DNA from: Catellatospora sp. KI3 | GTDB taxonomy: Bacteria; Actinomycetota; Actinomycetes; Mycobacteriales; Micromonosporaceae | Direction of reading: 5' to 3' | DNA: 64,000 nt | Assembly (NCBI RefSeq): GCF_029948125.1 | Contig: NZ_JASAMB010000014.1 | Location: 1 to 64,000, forward strand | In this document: one piece after another, positions 1 through 7,966 of the stretch | Layout: each line of letters opens with the position of its first letter | Numbering within the stretch: the first letter of the stretch is position 1 | Notes under the pieces: model-generated | Seen by the model: the letters and a program-made list of their open reading frames with translations, nothing else | Told to the model about the DNA's origin: nothing | Databases searched by the model: none | Made by a program: the position numbers and the translations under genes

Positions 1-292
1 GTCACAACCTCGGCTGGGACGCCGCCTCGCGACCGCAAGCGGCGATCATCGCCCGCTCGCGCTACGGAGGTCGCCGCTCCAAGCCAGCCATGGTCACGGT
101 CGCTGGCCACAACCTCAGCGGCAAGGCCGCCTCGCGACCGCAAGGCGCGATCATCGCCAGCCCGCGCTGCGGAGGTCCACAGCTCCAACCGGCCATGGTC
201 GCAGTCGCTGGTCAAAACCTCGGCGAGAACGCCGCAGCGCGACCGCAGGATGCGATCGACAGCTAAGCGAGGTCCGGAGATCACCGTTCCAG
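1..292. repeat. Degenerate ~105-bp tandem repeats
   Basis: Two head-to-tail units of 105 bp (1-105 and 106-210) agree at roughly 80 percent of positions by eye. A shortened third copy (211-292) follows. Each unit opens with a G(T/C)CA(C/A)AACCTC motif, carries a short palindrome around GCGATCATCGC in its middle, and has a CGGAGGTC block. No reading frame is kept across units, so this is non-coding repeat DNA. The array starts at or before the window edge, so its full copy number is unknown. Confidence 0.7.
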
Positions 293-527
293 GTCAGAAC
301 GTTGCAGACAGCCCGGACACCGGTCAGGGTATCGACCTCGATTGGAGATCACTCGCCACTGCGCCACCCCGGAGATCGCCATTCGCGGACGCTCTCCGGG
401 GTGGCGGGGCGGAAACGCCGTCCTGTGACCTGAAAGGCCGATCTCCACGCCCGACGCGGCCAAGATCGGTGTTCGGTGCCAAACGGTCACCGCTCAGCAC
501 GCTTTCTGTCCGAGCACCGCGATCTCC
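276..527. repeat. Cluster of GGAGATC / GATCTCC words
   Basis: The 7-mer GGAGATC occurs at 276-282, 344-350 and 371-377. Its reverse complement GATCTCC occurs at 440-446 and 521-527, making five copies in about 250 bp, with the orientation flipping in the middle. The stretch 293-591 has no convincing gene. The words may be protein-binding sites or the remains of a decayed repeat family. Confidence 0.5.
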
Positions 528-591
528 GCTGCCGGTGCGAGTCGGTGCGCGGTGCCACGCCGCTGCGGCGGTGACGGATTCGCGGCGGGCT

Positions 592-1155
592 TCAGGCGTT
601 CCAGCGCAGTAGGACCGGGGTCTCCCGTTCGAAGCCCAACACGCTGACGGTGCCGGTCTCCAGGCGGAACAGCATGCCGTCGGAGGGCGGCAGGTCCAGC
701 CAGCGGGCGGTCAGCACCCGCAGCTGGTGCCCGTGCCCGACCAGTGCGACGTCTCCGGTGGCCAGCATCGTCCGGGCCCGGTCGAGCACCCGGTCGGCGC
801 GGGCACCGACCTGCCCGGCGGCCTCGCCGGCCGGGCAGCCGTGCTGCCACAGGCTCCACTCGGGCCGCTCCTGCCGGATCTCGACGGTCGTGCGGCCCTC
901 GTAGGCGCCGTAGTTCCACTCCAGCAGGTCGTCGTCGGTGGCGGTGATGTCCAGCCCGGCCAGCCCCGCGGTGCGTACGGCGCGCTGCAGGGGAGAGCAG
1001 AGCACGGCCGCGAACGCCCGCCCGGCCAGCTGGGAGGCCAGTCTCCCGGCCTGCCGTTCGCCCTCGGGGGTCAGCGGCAGGTCGGTGAAGGAGGTATGGC
1101 GCCCGCTGGCGCTCCACTCGGTCTGCCCGTGCCTGATCAGCACGATCTCACGCAT
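592..1155 (-). CDS. Histidine phosphatase family protein
   Basis: This 187-residue protein is a histidine phosphatase (phosphoglycerate-mutase-like fold). The catalytic signature LIRHGQTEW is near the N terminus and a second catalytic histidine lies in VGHGHQLRVL. The family removes phosphate from sugar phosphates or other small molecules; the substrate cannot be told from sequence. I chose ATG 1155 rather than GTG 1161 because a TAACGT -10-like box ends six bases upstream of the ATG, the spacing expected of a leaderless transcript, and family members begin just before this strand. It is a single gene, divergent from the methyltransferase to its right. Confidence 0.85.
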   Translation of the reverse strand: MREIVLIRHGQTEWSASGRHTSFTDLPLTPEGERQAGRLASQLAGRAFAAVLCSPLQRAVRTAGLAGLDITATDDDLLEWNYGAYEGRTTVEIRQERPEWSLWQHGCPAGEAAGQVGARADRVLDRARTMLATGDVALVGHGHQLRVLTARWLDLPPSDGMLFRLETGTVSVLGFERETPVLLRWNA

Positions 1156-1212
1156 GACCACACGTTAGCGGCGTATGCGTCCGCCCGGGCGGTATCAGCC
1201 CTCGAGTTCAAT

Positions 1213-1228
1213 TCCTAGCGTCCTAGGA
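1213..1228. promoter_or_regulatory. TCCTAG-N4-CTAGGA inverted repeat
   Basis: A perfect 6-bp inverted repeat with a 4-base spacer lies between the divergent phosphatase and methyltransferase genes. Two small hairpins (1271-1283 and 1300-1316) follow it. The repeat looks like a GntR- or TetR-type operator, but no such regulator is encoded nearby, so the role is a guess. Confidence 0.35.
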
Positions 1229-1338
1229 TCCCTTAGCGGATGGGCTCCGCCTCACAAGAACAGATGAGGACGCCCTTCGGGCGACGACATAACAGAAGGG
1301 CCCGGTCAGGCCGGGCTGTGCGCTCACAGAATGGAGTT

Positions 1339-2214
1339 GTGACCGAGGAGCCGCTCATCCCGCACTACGCCGGGGTGGACCGCAGCCCGGCGGAGGTGAG
1401 GGCCCGGCTGGCGGCGTACCTGGAGTCGGCGGCGGCGCATCCCGTGATCACGCGCATCCGCGAGGTCGCGGCCGACGCGATGCGGCTCGCGCCGGGTCAG
1501 CGGGTGCTCGACGGCGGGTGCGGGCTCGGCGAGGCGGCGTACCCGCTGGCGTTGCGGGTCGGGCCGGAGGGTTCGGTCGACGGGGTCGACAAGTCGCAGA
1601 ACATGCTGGCGCTGGCCGACCGGCGCTACGCGGTGTGGCTGCGCAGCCATCCCGGGGCGGCGGCGGTCCGGTTCACCGTCGGTGATCTGACCGGGCTGGA
1701 CTTCCCGGCGGGCAGCTTCGACGCGGTGCGGTGTGAGCGGACGCTGCAGCATCTGGACGACGCGCAGGCGGTGATCGCGGAGCTGGTGCGGGTGACGCGG
1801 CCGGGTGGGCGGGTGTGCCTGGTGGACACGGACTGGGAGTCGCTGGCGTTCGAGGGGATCGCCCACGAGGTGCTGACGCCGATGCTGTGGCGGCTGCGGC
1901 AGCGGACGGTGATGAGCAATCCGTCGATGGGGCGTACGCTGCGCAACCGGCTGCGGCAGGCGGGGGTGGTGGAGGTGGAGTGCCATCCGGTGACGGTGCA
2001 CTTCACGGACCCGCAGGAGGCCCAGCATGTGGTGCCGTACTTCGAGCGGGAGGTGCTGCTGCAGATCGTGGGGCAGGGCGAGGGCAACGACGAGATGGTG
2101 TGCCGGTGGCTGGCGGCGGTGGCCGATGCGGCGCGGCGGGACGAGTTCCTGGTGGCGTTGACGATCTGGGTGGTGGCCGGGACGGCTCCGGTACGCGGAA
2201 CGGGCGCCCGCTGA
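1339..2214 (+). CDS. Class I SAM-dependent methyltransferase
   Basis: The 291-residue protein has a methyltransferase fold of the UbiE/Methyltransf_11 type. Motif I is VLDGGCGLGEAAY, followed by an acidic strand-2 end (GVDKSQNM), then FDAVRCERTLQHL as motif-post-I and a VTRPGGRVCLVD segment. It transfers a methyl group from SAM to an unknown small molecule or natural product. The frame is open from ATG 1240, but the residues before 1339 are basic and unlike the family. GTG 1339 follows a CAGAAT -10-like box by six bases and is the better start. It stands alone, convergent with kamA. Confidence 0.8.
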   Translation: MTEEPLIPHYAGVDRSPAEVRARLAAYLESAAAHPVITRIREVAADAMRLAPGQRVLDGGCGLGEAAYPLALRVGPEGSVDGVDKSQNMLALADRRYAVWLRSHPGAAAVRFTVGDLTGLDFPAGSFDAVRCERTLQHLDDAQAVIAELVRVTRPGGRVCLVDTDWESLAFEGIAHEVLTPMLWRLRQRTVMSNPSMGRTLRNRLRQAGVVEVECHPVTVHFTDPQEAQHVVPYFEREVLLQIVGQGEGNDEMVCRWLAAVADAARRDEFLVALTIWVVAGTAPVRGTGAR

Positions 2215-2245
2215 GCCGTGCGGGCGCCCGTTCTTCGTGCTGCGG

Positions 2246-3607
2246 TCAGTCCTGGTTCTGCTGCTCCTCGAGCTGCTTGCGCCACCACTTCTGGCCCGAC
2301 TCGGGCAGGGTGTCGATCGGGTCGTAGTAGGCGTAGCGCTTGGCGAGCACCTCGGGGTCCTGGGTGGCCTCGATGGAGGTGCGGTAGTTCTTGGTCCAGT
2401 ACGAGATGCCGTTGTCGCGGTCGTACTCGGTGAGCATGTGGACCCAGCGCTTGCCGACGAACGGGACGTCGCAGACGATGCGCGGGGTGGCGTAGCCGGG
2501 CAGGTAGCCCATGATGTCGTGCTGCAGTGCCTGGGCGTGGGCGACGGAGACGCGCCAGTGCTCGGCGTTGGGGATCATGTCGCACATGTAGAAGTAGTAC
2601 GGCAGGATGTTGGCTTCGCCCTGGAGTGCGAAGCACAGGTCGAGCAGGTCGGGGCTGGTGGCGTTGACGCCCCGCATGAGCACGCCCTGGTTGCGCACGT
2701 CGCGTACGCCGACCTCCAGTGCCGTCTTTGCGGCGCGGGCGACGGTCGGGGTGATCGAGTTGACGTGGTTGACGTGGGTGTGGATGGCGAGGTTGACGCC
2801 GCGGCGGCGGGCGGTGCGGGCGACCCGTTCCAGGCCCTCGACGACGTCGGGCTGCAGCCAGTGCTGGGGCAGGCCCATCAGCGCTTTGGTGGCGAGCCGG
2901 ATGTCGCGGATGGTGTCGATCTCGAGCAGCCGCATGAGGTAGGACTCGAGGTTCTTCCACGGCACGTTGGCGACGTCGCCGCCGGAGACGACGACGTCGC
3001 GTACGCCCGGGTGGGCCTTGAGGTAGGCGATGTGGGCGTCGTAGCGGTCGACCGGTTTGAGTTCCAGTTTGAGCTTCTCCACGGCCGGCGTGGAGTTGCC
3101 GACGAGGTCCATCCGGGTGCAGTGGCCGCAGTACTGCGGGCAGGTGGACAGCAGTTCGGCGAGCACCTTGGTGGGGTAGCGGTGGGTGAGGCCTTCGGCG
3201 ACCCACATGTCGTGCTCGTGGAGGCTGTCGCGGCTGGCGTGGGGGTGGCTGGCCCATTCGGTGAGCCGGTCGGAGGCTACGGGGATCATGTAGCGGCGGA
3301 CCGGGTCGGCGTAGAACGCCTCGGTGGTCAGTTCCTCGCGCGCCATGGTGTTCATCATCTGCGGCGGGACCAGCATGGACATGGTGGCCATGGCCTTCTG
3401 GTCGGCTTCGAGGTCGGTGTAGAAGCGCTCGTCGACGGTGTCACCGAGGAGGGCGCGCAGCTGCTTGATGTTCTTGACGCAGTTGACGCGCTGCCACTGT
3501 GCGGACTCCCACTGTGCGGGGGTGACGTTCCGCCAGCCCGGGAACCGGGTCCAGTCGGGTTCGACAAGTTCCACGCGGCGGTACTCGTAGGGCTGCCCAG
3601 CGTTCAT
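2246..3607 (-). CDS. kamA: KamA-type lysine 2,3-aminomutase (radical SAM)
   Basis: The 453-residue enzyme matches the PLP- and [4Fe-4S]/SAM-dependent lysine 2,3-aminomutase family, which converts L-lysine to beta-lysine. The iron-sulfur motif is CPQYCGHC (Cys156, Cys160, Cys163). The N-terminal W...NCVKNIKQL region is typical of the family. The residues after the cluster (TRMD) differ from the CRHCTRRR of clostridial enzymes, so the substrate is assigned mainly from context. ATG 3607 has an AGGAGAGG ribosome-binding site about eight bases upstream; the open frame beyond it lies in the promoter region. It is divergent from kdd and the rest of the lysine pathway genes. Confidence 0.9.
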   Translation of the reverse strand: MNAGQPYEYRRVELVEPDWTRFPGWRNVTPAQWESAQWQRVNCVKNIKQLRALLGDTVDERFYTDLEADQKAMATMSMLVPPQMMNTMAREELTTEAFYADPVRRYMIPVASDRLTEWASHPHASRDSLHEHDMWVAEGLTHRYPTKVLAELLSTCPQYCGHCTRMDLVGNSTPAVEKLKLELKPVDRYDAHIAYLKAHPGVRDVVVSGGDVANVPWKNLESYLMRLLEIDTIRDIRLATKALMGLPQHWLQPDVVEGLERVARTARRRGVNLAIHTHVNHVNSITPTVARAAKTALEVGVRDVRNQGVLMRGVNATSPDLLDLCFALQGEANILPYYFYMCDMIPNAEHWRVSVAHAQALQHDIMGYLPGYATPRIVCDVPFVGKRWVHMLTEYDRDNGISYWTKNYRTSIEATQDPEVLAKRYAYYDPIDTLPESGQKWWRKQLEEQQNQD

Positions 3608-3761
3608 CGGTGGCCTCTCCTTTGCGGTCCAGATGACCATACTGGAACTTCTTCGGCTCACCAACTATTCTGCCGTAGAATTTCCCGCGAGCGGTAACTT
3701 GGGCAGCAGATTTGCCTTGGTGATCGCGGGAGAGCGTCACTTTTTGAGGGAGAACCGGACA
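3608..3761. promoter_or_regulatory. Divergent kamA / kdd promoter region with palindromes
   Basis: The 154-bp region is clearly more AT-rich than its surroundings. On the minus strand TTGGTG, 17 bp and TATGGT make a plausible kamA promoter. On the plus strand TAGAAT (3676-3681) could be a -10 for kdd. Two inverted repeats overlap these: CCAG-N9-CTGG within 3626-3648 and ATTCT-N5-AGAAT at 3667-3681. They are good candidate operators for a lysine-responsive regulator (for example Lrp-like), which is not encoded next door. Confidence 0.5.
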
Positions 3762-4835
3762 ATGACGTCACCGATCGGGCTGCACCGGGTGCTGGAGCCG
3801 AGGGGCGTTCTGCCCCAGGCGGCGCTTCGGCTGGACAATTCGGCGGAGATCGGGCAGGACGAGGTCCGGATCTGCGTCGAGCGCCTGAACCTGGACGCGG
3901 CGAGCTTCCGGCAGCTGGAGACCAAGCACGAAGGCGACGGCGCGGCGGTACGCGCCGAGGTGCTCGACATCATCGCCGCGCGCGGCAAGATGCAGAACCC
4001 GGTGACCGGGTCGGGCGGCATGCTCATCGGCACGGTCGAGGCGGTCGGCCCGCGGTCGCCGCTGGGCCTGGCGGTCGGGGACCGCGTCGCGACCCTGGTC
4101 TCGCTGACGCTGACGCCGCTGGCCGTCACCGACGGGCTCAAGCGCTGGGACGGCCGCGGTGAGCAGGTCCCGTGCGAGGGCCACGCGATCCTGTTCGCGC
4201 GTTCGATCGCCGCGGTGCTGCCCGCGGACCTGGACCCGGAGCTGTCCCTGGCGGTGATGGACGTGTGCGGTGCGCCGGCGCTGACGGCGCGGGTGGTGGG
4301 CCAGCACGCCGAGCGCGGCGGCGCCCCCACGGTCGCGGTGATCGGCGGTGCGGGCAAGAGCGGTTCGCTGTCGCTGGCGGCGGCGCGCGCGGCCGGTGCG
4401 GCCCGTACGGTGGGGATCGTGCCGGTGGAGCGCGAGCGGGCGCTGCTGGAGCCGACGGGCCTGGCCGACGTGGTGGCGCTGGCCGACGCGCGCGACCCGG
4501 TGGCGCTGGCTGAGGCGGTGTCGGGGGCGCTGGGCGGTCCGGCGGACGTGACGGTCGTCTGCGTCGACGTGCCGGGCTGCGAGCATGGTGCGATCCTGTC
4601 GACGGCCGACGGCGGCACGGTCGTGTTCTTCTCGATGGCGACGAGTTTCGCGGCGGCGGCGCTGGGTGCCGAGGGGCTGGCCGCCGATGTGACGATGCTG
4701 GTCGGTAACGGCTACGTGCCTGGTCATGCGGCGTACGCGCTGGGTCTGCTGCGTTCGGTGCCCGCCGTTCGGGGATTGTTCGAGTCCCGGCTGCGGCAGG
4801 AGTCCTCGGCGGGTGCGCCGGACACGGCACACTGA
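3762..4835 (+). CDS. kdd: L-erythro-3,5-diaminohexanoate dehydrogenase
   Basis: The 357-residue protein resembles Kdd, which oxidatively deaminates 3,5-diaminohexanoate to 5-amino-3-oxohexanoate with NAD. The N terminus (GLHRVLEPRGVLPQAA) and an alcohol-dehydrogenase-like core with a Rossmann turn in VIGGAGKSGSLS fit the family. The start ATG 3762 has GAGGGAG about nine bases upstream; 43 in-frame codons before it belong to the promoter region. It is the first gene of a tight operon with the amidohydrolase (4-bp gap), kamD, kamE, kal and a MutL-like gene, and it is divergent from kamA. Confidence 0.85.
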   Translation: MTSPIGLHRVLEPRGVLPQAALRLDNSAEIGQDEVRICVERLNLDAASFRQLETKHEGDGAAVRAEVLDIIAARGKMQNPVTGSGGMLIGTVEAVGPRSPLGLAVGDRVATLVSLTLTPLAVTDGLKRWDGRGEQVPCEGHAILFARSIAAVLPADLDPELSLAVMDVCGAPALTARVVGQHAERGGAPTVAVIGGAGKSGSLSLAAARAAGAARTVGIVPVERERALLEPTGLADVVALADARDPVALAEAVSGALGGPADVTVVCVDVPGCEHGAILSTADGGTVVFFSMATSFAAAALGAEGLAADVTMLVGNGYVPGHAAYALGLLRSVPAVRGLFESRLRQESSAGAPDTAH

Positions 4836-4839
4836 CCAC

Positions 4840-6390
4840 ATGCAGACTTCGGTGACCCCCCTGCCGGCGGAGCCCACGACGCTGTGGTGCAACGCTGTGG
4901 TTCGCAGTCCCGCCGACCCAGCCGCGACGGCGATGGTGACGCGCGGTCAGACGATCGTGTGGCTGGGCCCCCTGTCCGACGCGCCCAGCGCGGATGTCCG
5001 GGTCGATCTGGGCGGTGCGCTGGTGACCCCGGCGTTCGTCGACGCGCACGTGCACGCGACCGACACGGGTCTGGCCTTGGCGGGTCTGGACCTGTCGGCG
5101 GTGCGCAGCGCGACGGACCTGCTCAAGGCGGTGTCGGGGTTCGCCGACGGGCTCGGCCCGGAGGCGGTGCTGCTGGGCCACGGGTTCGACGAGAGCACCT
5201 GGGGTGCGGCGCAGGTCCCGCCGTCGGCGGCGGAGCTGGACCGGGCGGCGGGCGGCCGCAGCGTGTACCTGTCGCAGGCGTCGATCCATTCGGCGCTGGT
5301 CTCCTCGGACCTGCTGGCCCTGGCGGTCGGGGTGCCGGGTTTCGACGAGTCCGGCTGGGTGCGCCGCGACGCCCACCACGTGGTGCGGGAGAAGGCGTTC
5401 GGTCGGATCACGGCCGTTCAGCGGCAGCAGGCGCAGGCGACGGCGCTGCGGCACGCGGCGTCGCTGGGCATCGCGGCGGTGCACGAGTGCGGCGGTCCCG
5501 GCACGTCCAGCGAGGCCGACTTCACCGACCTGCTGCGCCTGTCCGGCCAGGGCCTGCCCGAGGTGTACGGGTTCTGGGGCGAGCTGATGGGCGCGGCCAA
5601 GGCCCGGGAGCTGGGTGCGGTCGGTGCGGGCGGTGACCTGTACGCCGACGGTGCCCTCGGCTCGCGTACCGCGCACGTGACCAAGGCGTATCTGGACGGC
5701 GAGCAGGGCTGCGGTCACGGCTATGTCACTGTCGAGCAGGTGCGTGATCATCTGCTGGACTGCCATGCGCACCGGATGCAGGGCGGTTTCCACGCGATCG
5801 GCGATGAGGCGATCTCGACGGTGGTGGCGGGGTTCGCGCTGGCGGAGCAGAGGCTGGGCGTGGACGTGCTCCGTGACGCCCGGCACCGGGTGGAGCATGC
5901 CGAGATCATGGACAAGCGGCTGATCGCCGCGTTCGTGGAGTTCGGGATCGTGGCGAGCATGCAGCCGGCGTTCGACCGGCTGTGGGGCGGGACGGGGCAG
6001 ATGTACGCCCAGCGCCTGGGTGTGGAGCGGAGTCTGGCGTCGAACCCGATGGGGCAGATGCACAACACGGGTGTGGCGTTGGCGTTCGGGTCGGACAGCC
6101 CGGTGACGCCGCTGGATCCGTGGGGCAGTGTCCGGGCGGCGGTGTGGCATTTCAATCCGCAGCAGCGGATGAGTCCGAAGTCGGCGTTCGCGGCGCATAC
6201 CCGTGGCGGGTGGCGGTCGGTGCACCGTGACGGGGAGGGGGTGCTGGTGCCGGGGGCGCCGGCGACGTTCGCGGTGTGGCGTGCCCCGGCTGGTCTGGCC
6301 GGCACCCTGCCGATGCTTGGGCAGCACGATGAGCTGCCGGTCTGTGTCCGTACTGTCCTTCGTGGAGAAACCATCTATGCACAGCAATAA
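4840..6390 (+). CDS. YtcJ-like amidohydrolase in the lysine operon
   Basis: The 516-residue protein belongs to the metal-dependent amidohydrolase_3 (YtcJ-like) group. The metal-binding motif DAHVHATDTG follows a beta-sandwich segment. Further metal-ligand histidines are likely in FHAIGDEA and HRVEHAEIM, and the late catalytic aspartate in FGSDSPVTP. It lies four bases after kdd and overlaps kamD by 14 bp, so it is certainly co-transcribed with the aminomutase genes. No such enzyme is part of the classical lysine fermentation scheme. One guess is that it opens a lactam formed by cyclisation of 5-amino-3-oxohexanoate; another is that it hydrolyses an acylated intermediate. Confidence 0.85.
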   Translation: MQTSVTPLPAEPTTLWCNAVVRSPADPAATAMVTRGQTIVWLGPLSDAPSADVRVDLGGALVTPAFVDAHVHATDTGLALAGLDLSAVRSATDLLKAVSGFADGLGPEAVLLGHGFDESTWGAAQVPPSAAELDRAAGGRSVYLSQASIHSALVSSDLLALAVGVPGFDESGWVRRDAHHVVREKAFGRITAVQRQQAQATALRHAASLGIAAVHECGGPGTSSEADFTDLLRLSGQGLPEVYGFWGELMGAAKARELGAVGAGGDLYADGALGSRTAHVTKAYLDGEQGCGHGYVTVEQVRDHLLDCHAHRMQGGFHAIGDEAISTVVAGFALAEQRLGVDVLRDARHRVEHAEIMDKRLIAAFVEFGIVASMQPAFDRLWGGTGQMYAQRLGVERSLASNPMGQMHNTGVALAFGSDSPVTPLDPWGSVRAAVWHFNPQQRMSPKSAFAAHTRGGWRSVHRDGEGVLVPGAPATFAVWRAPAGLAGTLPMLGQHDELPVCVRTVLRGETIYAQQ

Positions 6391-7966
6391 ACTGCACCTG
6401 GATCCGGAGCTGGTCGCTCGTGCCCGTGCCCTGGCGGCGCGGGCGGGGCGGCCGGTCGTGGACATGGCCCGTTCGCATACCACTGTGTCGGTGGAGCGGG
6501 CGGTGCTGCGGCTGGCCGGGATCACCGGTGCCGACGCCGACGGTATTCCGTGGGTGAACCGCCTGGTCGACGCGGTGCGCGCCGATGTGGGGCTGGGGCA
6601 CGGGGTGGCGTTGCCGGTGTTCCACGCGGTGGCCGAGCATGGCCTGGCCGGGTCGGGTGCGGATCTGACGCTGCTGGCGCAGAAGGCGGCGTCGGGGTCG
6701 TTGCGGTTCGACCTGCCGCGCGGCAAGGCGGCCACGGCGGCGCGCAGGGCGGCGCGGCGGGCGGTCGCCGCCGGGATCAGGCAGGTGGACCGCAGCCGGG
6801 TCGAGCGCGACCGGATGATCAGAAGGTACGGTGATCCGAGGCAGCGTCCGTGGATCTATCTGATCGTGGCGACCGGTGACATCTACGAGGACATCCCGCA
6901 GGCGCAGGCCGCCGCCCGCGCGGGCGCCGACGTGATCGCGGTGATCCGCTCCACCGGCCAGTCGCTGCTGGACTATGTGCCTGAGGGCGCGACCCGGGAG
7001 GGTTTCGCGGGTACGTACGCGACGCAGGAGAACTTCCGGCTGATGCGCGCGGCGCTGGACGAGTCGAGCAGGGAGCTGGGCCGCTATGTGCGTCTGACGA
7101 ACTACGCGTCGGGTCTGTGCATGCCGGAGATCGCGACATTGGCCGGGCTGCAGCGGCTGGACATGATGCTCAACGACTCGATGTACGGCATCCTGTTCCG
7201 TGACATCAACCCGATCCGCACGTTCGTGGACCAGCGGTTCAGTCGCCAGATCCACGCGCGGGCCGGGATCGTCATCAACACCGGTGAGGACAATTACCTC
7301 ACGACCGCCGACGCGGTCGAGGCCGCGCACACGGTCACGGTGTCGCAGCTGCTCAACGAGTACTTCGCGCACGAGGCGGGGTTGGCCGACTGGCAGCTGG
7401 GCCTCGGGCACGCGTTCGAGATCAACCCGGATCTGCCGGAGTCGTTCCGCCTGGAGCTGGCGCACGCGCTGCTGGCGCGGGAGCTGTTCCCGAACGCCCC
7501 GCTGAAGTGGATGCCGCCGACCAAGCACATGACCGGCGACGTGTTCCGGGGCAATCTGCTCGACGGGTTCTTCAACCTGGTCGGCACGCTCACCGGCCAG
7601 GGCATCCTGCTGGTCGGCATGATGACCGAGGCGGTGGTGACGCCGTGGCTGTCCGACCGCGACATCGCCCTGCAGAACGTCCGGTACGTCCTGAACGCGG
7701 CCGGCAACCTGCACGAGGACTTCATGCCCGCGCCCGGCGGGTTCATCCAGCGGCGCGCCCACCAGGTGCTCGACGAGGCCATCGACCTGCTCGCGAAGAT
7801 CGAGGACGACACCCTGCTCAACGCGATCGCCGACGGCACCTTCGGGATCATGAAGCGGCCCGCGGACCGGGGCAAGGGCCGTGACGGGGTCGCCGCGCAC
7901 GAGGACGGCTACTACAACCCGGCCACCGACATCCTGGAGGCGCCGGCCAAGGGGGAGCAGCAGTGA
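6377..7966 (+). CDS. kamD: Lysine 5,6-aminomutase alpha subunit
   Basis: The 529-residue protein corresponds to the large, PLP- and adenosylcobalamin-contacting TIM-barrel subunit of beta-lysine/D-lysine 5,6-aminomutase. Typical stretches are DPRQRPWIYLIVATGDIYED, NYASGLCMPEIA, and a C-terminal part with KWMPPTKHMTGD. The enzyme moves the terminal amino group of beta-lysine to C5, giving 3,5-diaminohexanoate, the substrate of Kdd. The start ATG 6377 lies inside the end of the amidohydrolase gene (14-bp overlap) and the stop overlaps the kamE start in GTGA, so translational coupling is likely. Confidence 0.92.
   Translation: MHSNKLHLDPELVARARALAARAGRPVVDMARSHTTVSVERAVLRLAGITGADADGIPWVNRLVDAVRADVGLGHGVALPVFHAVAEHGLAGSGADLTLLAQKAASGSLRFDLPRGKAATAARRAARRAVAAGIRQVDRSRVERDRMIRRYGDPRQRPWIYLIVATGDIYEDIPQAQAAARAGADVIAVIRSTGQSLLDYVPEGATREGFAGTYATQENFRLMRAALDESSRELGRYVRLTNYASGLCMPEIATLAGLQRLDMMLNDSMYGILFRDINPIRTFVDQRFSRQIHARAGIVINTGEDNYLTTADAVEAAHTVTVSQLLNEYFAHEAGLADWQLGLGHAFEINPDLPESFRLELAHALLARELFPNAPLKWMPPTKHMTGDVFRGNLLDGFFNLVGTLTGQGILLVGMMTEAVVTPWLSDRDIALQNVRYVLNAAGNLHEDFMPAPGGFIQRRAHQVLDEAIDLLAKIEDDTLLNAIADGTFGIMKRPADRGKGRDGVAAHEDGYYNPATDILEAPAKGEQQ

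Noticed and set aside
1..292. CRISPR array
   Set aside because: The repeats are about 105 bp, diverged and directly adjacent, with no short conserved repeats, regular spacers or cas genes.
250..612. 120-codon open frame in the left-edge repeat region
   Set aside because: It runs through the repeat words into the antisense of the phosphatase gene and has no protein-like composition.
2237..3697. 486-codon frame opposite kamA
   Set aside because: It is the antisense shadow of a clear radical SAM enzyme and has a low-complexity Val/Asp/Gly-rich product.
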